Shown piece after piece: positions 1 through 5,939 of a DNA stretch of 7,084 bases. The notes beneath the pieces were generated by a model. It had not been told where the DNA came from, made no database searches, and was given only the letters and a program-made list of their open reading frames with translations. Source of the DNA: Methanoculleus sp. UBA77 (GTDB lineage: Archaea > Halobacteriota > Methanomicrobia > Methanomicrobiales > Methanoculleaceae). The position numbers were made by a program, and so were the translations under genes. The stretch's first letter is position 1. Each line of letters opens with the position of its first letter. The DNA is taken from positions 2,669 through 9,752 of the forward strand of contig DALN01000176.1 of NCBI GenBank assembly GCA_002499455.1. Reading direction: 5' to 3'.

Positions 1-149
1 ACCCGGCGCGGCACCCGGCCGAGCCTGTAGTTGTTCTGGCACTTGGTGCTGCAGAAGTAAAAGACTGCCCCATCCTTACGGACAAACATCTTGCCGGTGC
101 CGGGTTCGAGAGGCTCTCCGCAGAAACTGCAGATGTAGTTGTCGACCAT
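1..149 (-). CDS. rpl24e: 50S ribosomal protein L24e (3' end cut by window edge)
   Basis: Structural protein of the archaeal large ribosomal subunit. The visible 49 residues start MVDNYICSFCGEPLEPGTG and carry the L24e zinc ribbon with cysteines at 7, 10, 33 and 37 (CSFC and CSTKC). They also show the family pattern of PGTG, a KDG turn, FCSTKC and a basic VPRR near the end of the visible part. Archaeal L24e is usually about 60-70 residues, so only a short C-terminal piece is missing beyond the left edge. The ATG lies 3 nt after the rps28e stop, and the SD-like GAGGCGG sits inside the end of rps28e, so the two are translationally coupled. It is the third gene of a leftward r-protein operon. The identification is firm; only the 3' end is unseen. 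Confidence 0.95.
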   Translation of the reverse strand, partial: MVDNYICSFCGEPLEPGTGKMFVRKDGAVFYFCSTKCQNNYRLGRVPRR

Positions 150-152
150 GGT

Positions 153-362
153 TTACCGCCTCGAGAGCTTCTTTGCTTCGCGCTCGGTCTCAAGCAGCGA
201 GAGGATGTCGCCCTCCCTGATGGGCCCCACGGTGTTGCGGGTGATGATCCGCCCCTTGTTCGGGCCATCGAGGATCCGGCACTTCACCTGCTGGGCTTCC
301 CCATGCATACCGGTCATGCCGATGATCTCGATGACTTCTGCGGGCGTTCCGTCGTTTGCCAT
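153..362 (-). CDS. rps28e: 30S ribosomal protein S28e
   Basis: Small-subunit ribosomal protein with an OB-fold, found in archaea and eukaryotes. The 69-residue length is normal for the family. The sequence shows the hallmark central stretch CRILDGPNKGRIITRNTVGP, the REGDILSLLETEREA segment containing the S28e signature (ETEREAKKL), and a basic SRR C-terminus. The ATG is preceded by GAGGGG, whose first two bases lie within the rpl7ae stop codon. The intergenic gap is only 10 nt, which indicates co-transcription and probably coupled translation. Downstream, rpl24e follows after 3 nt. The order L7Ae-S28e-L24e is the standard euryarchaeal arrangement. No irregularity seen. Confidence 0.97.
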   Translation of the reverse strand: MANDGTPAEVIEIIGMTGMHGEAQQVKCRILDGPNKGRIITRNTVGPIREGDILSLLETEREAKKLSRR

Positions 363-372
363 GATTTACCCC

Positions 373-741
373 TCACGCTCTCAGTGCTGCAATCTGCTTC
401 GCGATCTCGTCGACGAGGTCCTTCGCCTTGCCGGACTTGACGATAGCGGCGGCTGCCGAGCCGACCTCGAGGCCGCTCGCAGAGCCGATATCGTTCTGCT
501 TGCTGATGTAGACGAAGGGAATCTGCTTCTCGTCGCAGAGCAGCGGCAGGTGCATCACAATCTCTTCAGGCTCAACGTCCGCACCGATGAGAACCAGCTG
601 GGCGATGTTCCGCTCGACTGCTTTCGTTGCCTCGTTGGACCCCTTCTTCACCTTACCGGTGTCTCTTGCGATCTCAAGAGCTTCAAGGGCCTTATTCTGG
701 ATCTCTTCCGGAATCTCGAATTTTACGTATGCCTTTGCCAT
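373..741 (-). CDS. rpl7ae: 50S ribosomal protein L7Ae
   Basis: Kink-turn-binding protein. In archaea it is a large-subunit ribosomal protein and also a core protein of box C/D and H/ACA guide RNPs and of RNase P. The 122-residue length is typical. The RNA-binding signature KKGSNEATKAVER is at residues 32-44 (N36, E37 and K40 are the expected contact residues). It is followed by the hydrophobic core LVLIGADVEPEEIVMHLP and by the loop GSASGLEVGSA near residues 86-96 that contacts the flipped-out kink-turn base. The ATG has a strong SD, GAGGTGA, about 4 nt upstream. It is the first gene of the operon, so its leader is the natural place for regulation; see the leader hairpin at 754-780. Identification is firm. 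Confidence 0.97.
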   Translation of the reverse strand: MAKAYVKFEIPEEIQNKALEALEIARDTGKVKKGSNEATKAVERNIAQLVLIGADVEPEEIVMHLPLLCDEKQIPFVYISKQNDIGSASGLEVGSAAAAIVKSGKAKDLVDEIAKQIAALRA

Positions 742-753
742 AACTCACCTCTT

Positions 754-780
754 TCGGGGGCAGCCCTCTGCTGCACCGTC
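754..780 (-). promoter_or_regulatory. Leader hairpin with tandem G.A pairs upstream of rpl7ae (possible L7Ae-binding kink-turn-like site)
   Basis: In the mRNA sense, GCAGC (774-770) pairs perfectly with GCTGC (764-760) around an AGAGG loop. Outward come a U.C mismatch (775/759), two G-C pairs (777-776 with 757-758), a C.C mismatch (778/756), and then G780.A754 and A779.G755. That is the mirrored GA/GA arrangement of a kink-turn non-canonical stem. The SD (751-745) follows directly. A convincing canonical C-stem on the outer side is not present; only a weak TACT (794-791) with GGTG (749-746) can be drawn. L7Ae is known to repress its own mRNA through leader kink-turns in some archaea. Applying that here is inference. 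Confidence 0.4.
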
Positions 781-835
781 ATCATTCATCAGTAGCGTAG
801 CTGATCGAATGTGCTCTATTAGGTCGATAAGAAGG

Positions 836-848
836 AAGATAAAGGTTT
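836..848 (-). promoter_or_regulatory. Candidate TATA/BRE promoter of the rpl7ae operon
   Basis: Read on the minus strand, a purine-rich AAACC (848-844) is followed by TTTATCTT (843-836), matching the archaeal BRE plus TATA layout. The region is locally AT-rich against a GC-rich background. Usual archaeal spacing would put the transcription start near 814, leaving a leader of about 70 nt before the rpl7ae ATG. No alternative TATA-like stretch of similar quality lies closer to the gene. The start site has not been mapped. Confidence 0.55.
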
Positions 849-872
849 GTCATTCGACCCGGGAGCGGGGGT

Positions 873-901
873 GCGGTACGGCCGTTCTGACGGCCGGCCG
901 C
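873..901 (-). terminator. GC-rich stem-loop after the DUF2298 gene (possible 3'-end element)
   Basis: On the minus strand GCGG (901-898) pairs with CCGC (876-873), and CGGCCGT (896-890) pairs with ACGGCCG (885-879). The loop is CAGA, with a 1x2 internal bulge between the two helices, giving 11 pairs in all. It begins about 21 nt past the TAA of the four-gene operon and ends before the promoter of the next operon. There is no U-tract behind it, so a classical U-rich archaeal terminator is not shown. It could be an mRNA 3'-end stabiliser or simply a GC-rich palindrome. The rest of the 181-nt gap (742-922) holds the rpl7ae promoter and leader and no gene. Confidence 0.35.
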
Positions 902-922
902 AAGCGCGAGGCTGCCTGAAGG

Positions 923-2923
923 TTATGCGGGAATCCGGTAGATCTGGACCCCGTCTGCCTCGTATATGAGTTCGAGCGCCTCCGTCGGGAGCGATACCCG
1001 GTAGCGATCGCGCTCGCTCTCGCCCACGTAGAGCAGGGTGGCGTTGTACGCCCGCGCAAGTTCAACGGTCCTCGAAGGCTGCTCGTAGATCGCCCGCACA
1101 TCTGCGCTCCGTTCACCTATCCGCCCCTCGTCTCCCCGCCACATATACTCGTGGAACGGCATCCCGATGATCGCGGGGATTCCGGAGAACGACGATACCC
1201 GTGAGTAGTAGGTGTAATCCCCGCCCTCCGCCTCGATGAGGATCTCCTCGCCCGGCAACTCGCGGAGGAACGCGATCGCCGCAGCATCTCCGGGGTGCTG
1301 CCCGTTCAGGTATGCTGCCCCGTCGAGGGTATGGCTCCCGTAGCCGAAGTCGATATTGATCGCGAAGGGTGCGACAAGGAGGATGACCGCGGCAATGATC
1401 GGCAGCACCCTTGCTGTTCCCGCAGGCATGCCCCGCTCTCTCCCGGCGTTCTTGGCCCACTCCCCGATGACGGCAAGGCTTGCCGTTCCGAGAAGGAACC
1501 AGGCCGGGAGGTAGAACTTGAAGACTGTGTTCATCCGGAAGTAGGTCTCCCCCATGTTGTCCACGAGGTAGACGAGCTCGGTGACCAGGATGATCGCAAG
1601 GCCGAGGATGGCGAGCGTGTCGGTGGCCGTAAAGCGGCGGCGGGCGAGGAGGTAGACGAGCGGGACGGCGGCGAAGGCTGCCGCCGGGTAGCCGGCGAGG
1701 ACGAACGGCACCGCGGCGGCGAGGAGGTAGGGACGCCTCCGGATGTCTGCGGCGCAGGAGGCGATGATGACCGCAAGGAAGAACCCGTGGACCAGCAGGA
1801 ACTCCACCGGTGCGGAGGGCGTCGGGACGATCGCGATCCCCCCGATGCCGGGGCTGTTGAGTTGCAGGTAGAACGGCAGGTAAGCGGCAATCGCGAGGGG
1901 CGGCACCGTCGTGAGCAGCATCCAGGACCGTTCTCCATCGAATGCGAGGTTCCCGGAGCGCCACCACACGAGGAGGCCGAAGACCAGCGTGACCGGCGCG
2001 TAAACCAGTACGTCCCAGGAGTTGAGCCCGGGCATGGAGCCGAGGGAGAGGGCCGCAAGCCCGCAGAGGAGCGCCCTTCCCCGCATGGAGAGTGTCCCCC
2101 ATCGCATATAGGCAAAGACCAGGAGGAAGATCAGGAACCCCTGGTTGAAGAAACTCATGACGTGCGGGTGCACATCGCCCCAGAGCATCGAGAAGATCGG
2201 ATACTCGTTGATGGTGTTCTCGATCGTCCGGGTGCTTCCCCAGAGGACGTCAAACCACGAGTCCCCGATGATGATATGATAGATCGCCGAGGGGTTCGGG
2301 ATGAAGAGCGCAAGCACCGGGAGCCACCGGTGCCGGTCAAGGAGGAGATGGCCGAGAGCGTAGAGCGCCACGACCGAGAGGCCGAGCACGGTCGGGAGGG
2401 CGAGGTTGAAGGCGACCGTCGAGGGCACCCCGGCGACAAGGCCGAGTGCCCCGTTCATCCAGTAGCCGAGATAGTAGTAGACGTCGAGCGTCCCCCCCGC
2501 GTACCAGGGGTCGAGGGGCGGGACGACCGGCTGCCGCATGATCGAGGCGAGGATGGCGTGGTCCATGAACTTCTCGGCATACGAGATGGTCGGGTTGATC
2601 CAGCGCACCTCGAGCATGAAGAGGAAGGGGACCAGGAAGGCGAGGTCCCAGGTGAGGCCTGAGCGCAGGCGCTCCCTCGTGTAGAACCGCCGCGACGCCA
2701 TCCATGCGGCTATGCCAGCAAATGGCAGGAGGGCGAGCCAGACCGGAAGGCCGAGAAGCCCCAGGTACCACGTGCCGAGCGTGAAGAGGAGGACCGATGC
2801 CGGGTATGCGGCGGCGGCCGCAAGGCTGCCGAAAGTACGGTCGAGGGTTGGCCAGGTGCCCAGGTGAAGGACCTTGATGACGGCAAGCCAGAACAGTACG
2901 GGAAGGATGAACTCACCCGTCAA
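923..2923 (-). CDS. DUF2298 ('YYY') polytopic membrane protein, GT-C-like
   Basis: Large integral membrane protein of the DUF2298 family (Chlor_Arch_YYY type), known from methanogens and Chloroflexi. Its biochemical activity is not established, though its build resembles GT-C glycosyltransferases that use polyprenyl-phosphate sugars. Numbered from TTG 2923 (666 residues), motifs are: YAEKFMDHAI (115-124); PPLDPWYAGG and the name-giving YYYLGY (135-154); ENTINEYPIFSMLWGDVHPH (235-254); NSWDVLVY (301-308); RMNTVFKFYLPAWF (463-476); and, after the last membrane segment near 506-524, a C-terminal region with GGDYTYYSRVSSFSGIP and HEYMWRG. About a dozen hydrophobic segments are visible. The TTG at 2923 was chosen because GGAGG (2934-2930) lies 6 nt upstream; a TTG at 2941 would add six residues but has a poorly spaced SD. 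No in-frame ATG occurs near. It overlaps the upstream gene by 11 nt and is last in the operon. Confidence 0.85.
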   Translation of the reverse strand: MTGEFILPVLFWLAVIKVLHLGTWPTLDRTFGSLAAAAAYPASVLLFTLGTWYLGLLGLPVWLALLPFAGIAAWMASRRFYTRERLRSGLTWDLAFLVPFLFMLEVRWINPTISYAEKFMDHAILASIMRQPVVPPLDPWYAGGTLDVYYYLGYWMNGALGLVAGVPSTVAFNLALPTVLGLSVVALYALGHLLLDRHRWLPVLALFIPNPSAIYHIIIGDSWFDVLWGSTRTIENTINEYPIFSMLWGDVHPHVMSFFNQGFLIFLLVFAYMRWGTLSMRGRALLCGLAALSLGSMPGLNSWDVLVYAPVTLVFGLLVWWRSGNLAFDGERSWMLLTTVPPLAIAAYLPFYLQLNSPGIGGIAIVPTPSAPVEFLLVHGFFLAVIIASCAADIRRRPYLLAAAVPFVLAGYPAAAFAAVPLVYLLARRRFTATDTLAILGLAIILVTELVYLVDNMGETYFRMNTVFKFYLPAWFLLGTASLAVIGEWAKNAGRERGMPAGTARVLPIIAAVILLVAPFAINIDFGYGSHTLDGAAYLNGQHPGDAAAIAFLRELPGEEILIEAEGGDYTYYSRVSSFSGIPAIIGMPFHEYMWRGDEGRIGERSADVRAIYEQPSRTVELARAYNATLLYVGESERDRYRVSLPTEALELIYEADGVQIYRIPA

Positions 2924-3896
2924 TCGTCTCCTCCCTCTCAATCTCCCGGTTAAACACCTTCTTTAAGAGATCCGCGGACCAGTCGCCGAAGTAGTAGATC
3001 GACCCGACTCCGCCGACCAGCGTGACCAGGTTCTTGATCAGGTGGTCGACGACCGCGATCAGCGTCGCTGTGGCCGCCGGCGTCCCCGCGAGACCCAGGG
3101 TCAGGGCGAGCGCGAGCTCATAGGTCCCCACCCCGCCGGGGGTGATCGGGACAGCCTTGACCAGGTTGCCTATGACGATCGCAAGCACGACGACGGCAAA
3201 CGGGACCGTCTCCTGGAACATCAGGACGACCGCGTAGCAGACCAGCACGTCGACGAGCCATATGAGGAGCGAGGAGCCGCTGAGCACGGCAAGCGCCCGG
3301 GGATGGAGCGAGGCCCGTTTCACCTCATCAAACATCCTCTGCACGGCGACGACGATCCGGTTCTCGGACTTCATCCTGCCCGACCAGAGGAGCACGACAA
3401 AGAAGGCGGCGCCTGCGGCGAAGGGGATGATGATGGCCGTGATGAACCAGTCGGGGACATCAAGGACGGTGAGAATCACGAACGGGAGCGCGATGGCGCC
3501 GAGCACCGCGACCATAAGGATATCGAAGACGCGCTCGACGACGAGGGATGAGAACCCCTGGGAGTAGGTGGCGTCATCCTCGTGCTTGAGGATGAGCATC
3601 CTGACAAAGTCGCCGAGGCGTGCAGGGACGATGAGGTTCGCCGTCTGGGAGATGAAGATGCAGGCGGTCGAAAACCCGAGGGTATTGTAGATATCGAGCC
3701 CCTGCAGGATATACCGGTACCGGTACCCGCGGAGGATCCAGGCGACGGCGCAGATCCCGACGGCAGCAAAGAGGTAGGGCACCACGGCGTGCTGGAGTGT
3801 CAGCAGAAGGTCGCCCCATACGCGGTAGAGCATGTAGGCGAGGATCCCGACCGCGAGCAGGGTGGGGATGACGATGGCGCTAACCTTCTTCCACAT
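2913..3896 (-). CDS. UPF0104 / lysylphosphatidylglycerol synthase TM-region-like membrane protein
   Basis: Integral membrane protein of 327 residues in the UPF0104/LPG_synthase_TM family, related to the flippase half of bacterial MprF and to membrane parts of archaeal glycosylation proteins. Family motifs seen: NLIVPARLGDFVR (87-99), VVERVFDIL (119-127), KAVPITPGGVGTYE (247-260) and DHLIKNLVTLVGGVGSIYY (284-302). Around seven or eight hydrophobic segments are visible (roughly 6-24, 40-56, 72-90, 120-148, 150-171, 205-228, 232-250, 274-302). A charged KKVFNREIEREE tail follows. No soluble synthase domain is attached. The ATG at 3896 overlaps the end of the glycosyltransferase gene by 17 nt, with GGTGG about 8 nt upstream. 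The stop overlaps the DUF2298 start, so the gene is translationally coupled on both sides. A role in lipid-linked sugar handling or translocation is inferred from family and neighbours. Confidence 0.85.
   Translation of the reverse strand: MWKKVSAIVIPTLLAVGILAYMLYRVWGDLLLTLQHAVVPYLFAAVGICAVAWILRGYRYRYILQGLDIYNTLGFSTACIFISQTANLIVPARLGDFVRMLILKHEDDATYSQGFSSLVVERVFDILMVAVLGAIALPFVILTVLDVPDWFITAIIIPFAAGAAFFVVLLWSGRMKSENRIVVAVQRMFDEVKRASLHPRALAVLSGSSLLIWLVDVLVCYAVVLMFQETVPFAVVVLAIVIGNLVKAVPITPGGVGTYELALALTLGLAGTPAATATLIAVVDHLIKNLVTLVGGVGSIYYFGDWSADLLKKVFNREIEREETIDG
2930..2934 (-). promoter_or_regulatory. SD site that decides the TTG start of the DUF2298 gene
   Basis: GGAGG, six nucleotides before TTG 2923, lies inside the coding end of the UPF0104 gene. 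The upstream TTG at 2941 has a GGGAGA directly abutting it, which is too close. The site therefore favours re-initiation or coupled translation at 2923. Confidence 0.6.
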
Positions 3897-4599
3897 GGAG
3901 TTGCCACCATAGGCGAAGAATCGCCGATCCCATCTCGACTACGTCTTTTCTGCGCACAGTCGTTCCTTCTCCCTGCCGCCATCGCACGGGAAACTCTCGT
4001 ATACGATACCCGCTCTTCTGCGCCCGCACCAGCACCTCGGTGTCCCAGAACCAGTGGTCTGCGGTCACCGACGGGAGCATGGAGAGGAGGCGGTCACGCC
4101 GGAACGCCTTGAACCCGCACTGGTGATCGTGGAGGCTGCTTCCGAGGATGGTCCGTACGAGCATATTATCCCCGCGGCTCGCGACCTCCCGCCCGCCGCT
4201 CCGGGTGATGTTGCTGTCGGGGAGGAGGCGGGAGCCCGTCGAGATATCGTAGCCCTCGCGTATCGCCCCGATCAGTTCGGCGAGGTGCTCCATATCGGTG
4301 GCGAGGTCGACGTCGTAGTAGCAGACGATCGAACCGCGTGCTCCATCCACCGCACGGTTGAGCGCCCGGCCCCGACCGAGCCGTTCGTCGGCGTGGAAGA
4401 GGCGGACCCGGGAGTCTCTCGCCTCATAGTCCCTGACGAACTCCATGCTCCCGTCGGTGCTCCCGTCCTCGGCGACGATCAGCTCGAATCGGCCCGGTGC
4501 GATCGCTTCAAGCGTCTCAAGCGACCGCGGTATGGCGACCTCGAGCGCCGGGAGGTCGTTGTAAACCGGCAGGATGGCGCTTACTTCCACTTCACGCAT
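3880..4599 (-). CDS. Family 2 glycosyltransferase, dolichyl-phosphate sugar synthase type
   Basis: Predicted cytosolic GT-A enzyme that transfers a sugar from a nucleotide donor, probably to a polyprenyl (dolichyl) phosphate, as in DPM1/ALG5-type enzymes. In the 239-residue product, the N-terminal strand SAILPVYND (7-15), AEDGSTDGS (43-51) and the metal-binding DXD in YYDVDLATD (94-102) are clear. TGSRLLPDS (121-129), HDHQCGFKAFRRD (157-169) and DHWFWDTEVLVRA (181-193) match the acceptor/catalytic half of this subfamily, followed by RWRQGEGTTV (206-215). No C-terminal membrane pair is present, so it would act at the inner face without its own anchor. The ATG at 4599 was chosen because GAGGT (4610-4606) lies six nt upstream; a TTG at 4614 would add five residues. 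The gene overlaps the oxidoreductase stop by 8 nt. The actual sugar and acceptor cannot be read from the sequence. Confidence 0.9.
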   Translation of the reverse strand: MREVEVSAILPVYNDLPALEVAIPRSLETLEAIAPGRFELIVAEDGSTDGSMEFVRDYEARDSRVRLFHADERLGRGRALNRAVDGARGSIVCYYDVDLATDMEHLAELIGAIREGYDISTGSRLLPDSNITRSGGREVASRGDNMLVRTILGSSLHDHQCGFKAFRRDRLLSMLPSVTADHWFWDTEVLVRAQKSGYRIREFPVRWRQGEGTTVRRKDVVEMGSAILRLWWQLHVEEG

Positions 4600-5824
4600 C
4601 CGGGTACCTCGCAAGAACCCGCTTTGCCACTTCCTGCCCGGCGACGACTGAGCCGTTCATGCTCCGCTCCGGGTAGTTCGGGGGGCTGAACATCCCGGCG
4701 AGGAAGAGCCCGTGCTCCTCGTAGGGGGGGAGGCGGTTCCGGAGTCCGGTCGTGTAGACGGGGCCGGCATACGGGTCCACGGCGAGCCGGTGCCAGTGGA
4801 CTTCGCGTTCGCCGACGGAGAACCGCCGGCAGAAGTCCGTGAGCATCGACCGCTCGAGGCCTTCCGGGAGCCGCCCGGTGAAGTAGGATGCAAGGTAGAC
4901 GATATGCTCGCCATACCATGCAAGCGGCGCAAAGTTGGTGTGCGCGACCACCGCACCATAGGGGGCGGCATCCTTCATATTCAGCCAGTATATGCCGTTG
5001 GTCACGTCCCGGTCGAGCGCGAGCGTCATGCAGGCGGCGCCCTGGTAGGGCACGTGGGGGATATCGAGGCCGGCAAGGTCTGCGGTCACCTGCGGGGGGA
5101 GCGTCGAGATGACGCAGTCGTAGGGCTCGCCGTTGACGAGCCAGCCCTCTCCCGCCCGCCGGATCTCTTCGGCGGGGGAGTCGAGCATGATAGAGCCCCC
5201 CTGGCCCGTCACCTCCTCCTGGAGCCGGGCGATGAGGTGCTGGAACCCTCCCTTGAGATAACCCAGGCGTTCGCCCCCGCTGCCCCGGTCGGAGCGGATC
5301 GCGATACGGGAGATCAGCCATGCTGCGGAGACCTCGTCGCGGCGGTCTCCGAACTTGCTCTTCAAGAGCGGTTCGAAGAACGAGGTGTAGATCTCGATGC
5401 CAAGGTTGTCGAGGATAAAGTCCTTTGCGGTGATACCGTCGAGCGCCGCGACGTCGAACCGCCGGGAGCGCAGGGTCAGCAGGCCGAGTCGGGCTTTCTC
5501 GAAGAAGGTCAGATGGGGATACCGCAGGATCTCCATCATGGTTGTGAGCGGATAGATGGTCCCGTTGACGTAGTAGCCGGTGGTTCCCTGGAGCCATTCC
5601 AGCCGGTCGGCTATCTGCAGCCTCTCAAAGAGGTCGAGCAGGCTGCTATCTCCGGTAAAGCAGTGGTGATAGTATTCCTCGATCCAGTAGTCGTCGATCC
5701 GGTAGGAGCCGAGGCAGCCCCCCGGGATAGGCCTTCGCTCGAGGAGATCGACCTGGTGTTTCCCGGCAAGTTCGAGAGCCGAGACCAGGCCGCATAACCC
5801 TCCTCCCACGATGCAGATCTTCAT
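4592..5824 (-). CDS. FAD-dependent amine-oxidase-like oxidoreductase
   Basis: Flavoprotein of 410 residues with the architecture of the amine oxidase / protoporphyrinogen oxidase / UDP-galactopyranose mutase superfamily. The N-terminal Rossmann motif is VGGGLCGL (6-13), with E29 closing the ADP-ribose site. The second flavin contact region is PIPGGCLGSYRIDDYWIEE (32-50). A mid-region YLKGGFQHLI (189-198) is typical of phytoene-desaturase-like and PPOX-like enzymes. The C-terminal FAD signature is LFLAGMFSPPNYPERSMNGS (373-392), followed by a helix. No signal peptide or obvious membrane anchor is present. The ATG at 5824 has GGTGAG close upstream. It is the promoter-proximal gene of the four-gene operon and overlaps the glycosyltransferase by 8 nt. 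The substrate is unknown; a sugar or isoprenoid-lipid modification fits the neighbours but is inference. It is not the geranylgeranyl-reductase family, judging by motifs. Confidence 0.85.
   Translation of the reverse strand: MKICIVGGGLCGLVSALELAGKHQVDLLERRPIPGGCLGSYRIDDYWIEEYYHHCFTGDSSLLDLFERLQIADRLEWLQGTTGYYVNGTIYPLTTMMEILRYPHLTFFEKARLGLLTLRSRRFDVAALDGITAKDFILDNLGIEIYTSFFEPLLKSKFGDRRDEVSAAWLISRIAIRSDRGSGGERLGYLKGGFQHLIARLQEEVTGQGGSIMLDSPAEEIRRAGEGWLVNGEPYDCVISTLPPQVTADLAGLDIPHVPYQGAACMTLALDRDVTNGIYWLNMKDAAPYGAVVAHTNFAPLAWYGEHIVYLASYFTGRLPEGLERSMLTDFCRRFSVGEREVHWHRLAVDPYAGPVYTTGLRNRLPPYEEHGLFLAGMFSPPNYPERSMNGSVVAGQEVAKRVLARYPDA
4606..4610 (-). promoter_or_regulatory. SD site that decides the ATG start of the glycosyltransferase
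   Basis: GAGGT six nucleotides before ATG 4599, lying within the last codons of the oxidoreductase gene. It falls downstream of the alternative TTG at 4614, so it cannot serve that codon. This makes ATG 4599 the better start. Confidence 0.65.
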
Positions 5825-5865
5825 TGCTCACCAACTATGTCTGAAAATTATAAGAACACTTTTGA

Positions 5866-5872
5866 GTTATAG
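5866..5872 (-). promoter_or_regulatory. Candidate TATA box of the leftward four-gene operon
   Basis: Minus-strand CTATAAC in an AT-rich stretch. Typical archaeal spacing puts the start of transcription near 5844, giving a leader of about 20 nt that includes the GGTGAG SD. A second AT-rich match, TTATAATT, nearer the gene would give an almost leaderless transcript, which fits less well with the SD. The symmetrical TATA at 5886-5897 could also fire leftward. Confidence 0.4.
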
Positions 5873-5880
5873 AGTATACA

Positions 5881-5901
5881 ACGTCTTTATACATAAACGT
5901 C
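5881..5901 (+). promoter_or_regulatory. Candidate TATA box of the cetZ-like gene, embedded in a short symmetrical repeat
   Basis: CTTTATACATA (5885-5895) is a good archaeal TATA element. Usual spacing predicts a start near 5915-5918 and a leader of about 25 nt containing the SD GAGGGTG (5924-5930), nine nt before the ATG. The TATA lies inside an imperfect inverted repeat (TTTAT 5886-5890 with ATAAA 5893-5897) and is bracketed by two copies of ACGTC (5881-5885 and 5897-5901). The element could be an operator or merely a symmetrical TATA. Confidence 0.5.
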
Positions 5902-5939
5902 GATATTATTAATTAGTCCATATGAGGGTGTGAAGCTGG

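Noticed and set aside
779..794. CTGA followed by ATGATGA, resembling boxes D and C of a C/D guide RNA
   Set aside because: The order is D then C with only three bases between, so no stem or guide can form. No partner box lies at a proper distance, and it falls in an mRNA leader.
139..795. 218-codon plus-strand frame across the r-protein genes
   Set aside because: It lies antisense to rps28e and rpl7ae, both firmly identified. It has no family resemblance and runs through the rpl7ae leader.
1295..2662. 455-codon open frame on the plus strand opposite the DUF2298 gene
   Set aside because: Its product is a low-complexity mix of charged residues and proline, as expected from the antisense of a GC-rich gene. 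The opposite strand encodes a protein with clear family motifs throughout.
4712..5797. 361-codon plus-strand frame opposite the oxidoreductase
   Set aside because: It is an antisense shadow of the flavoprotein. The minus-strand frame has intact FAD motifs at both ends.
5922..5933. Tiny four-codon frame ATG AGG GTG TGA overlapping the cetZ SD, echoing the ATGAGGGT at the real start
   Set aside because: The start is better explained as part of the SD. The predicted transcription start leaves only a few nucleotides before it, and an 8-base repeat can arise by chance.
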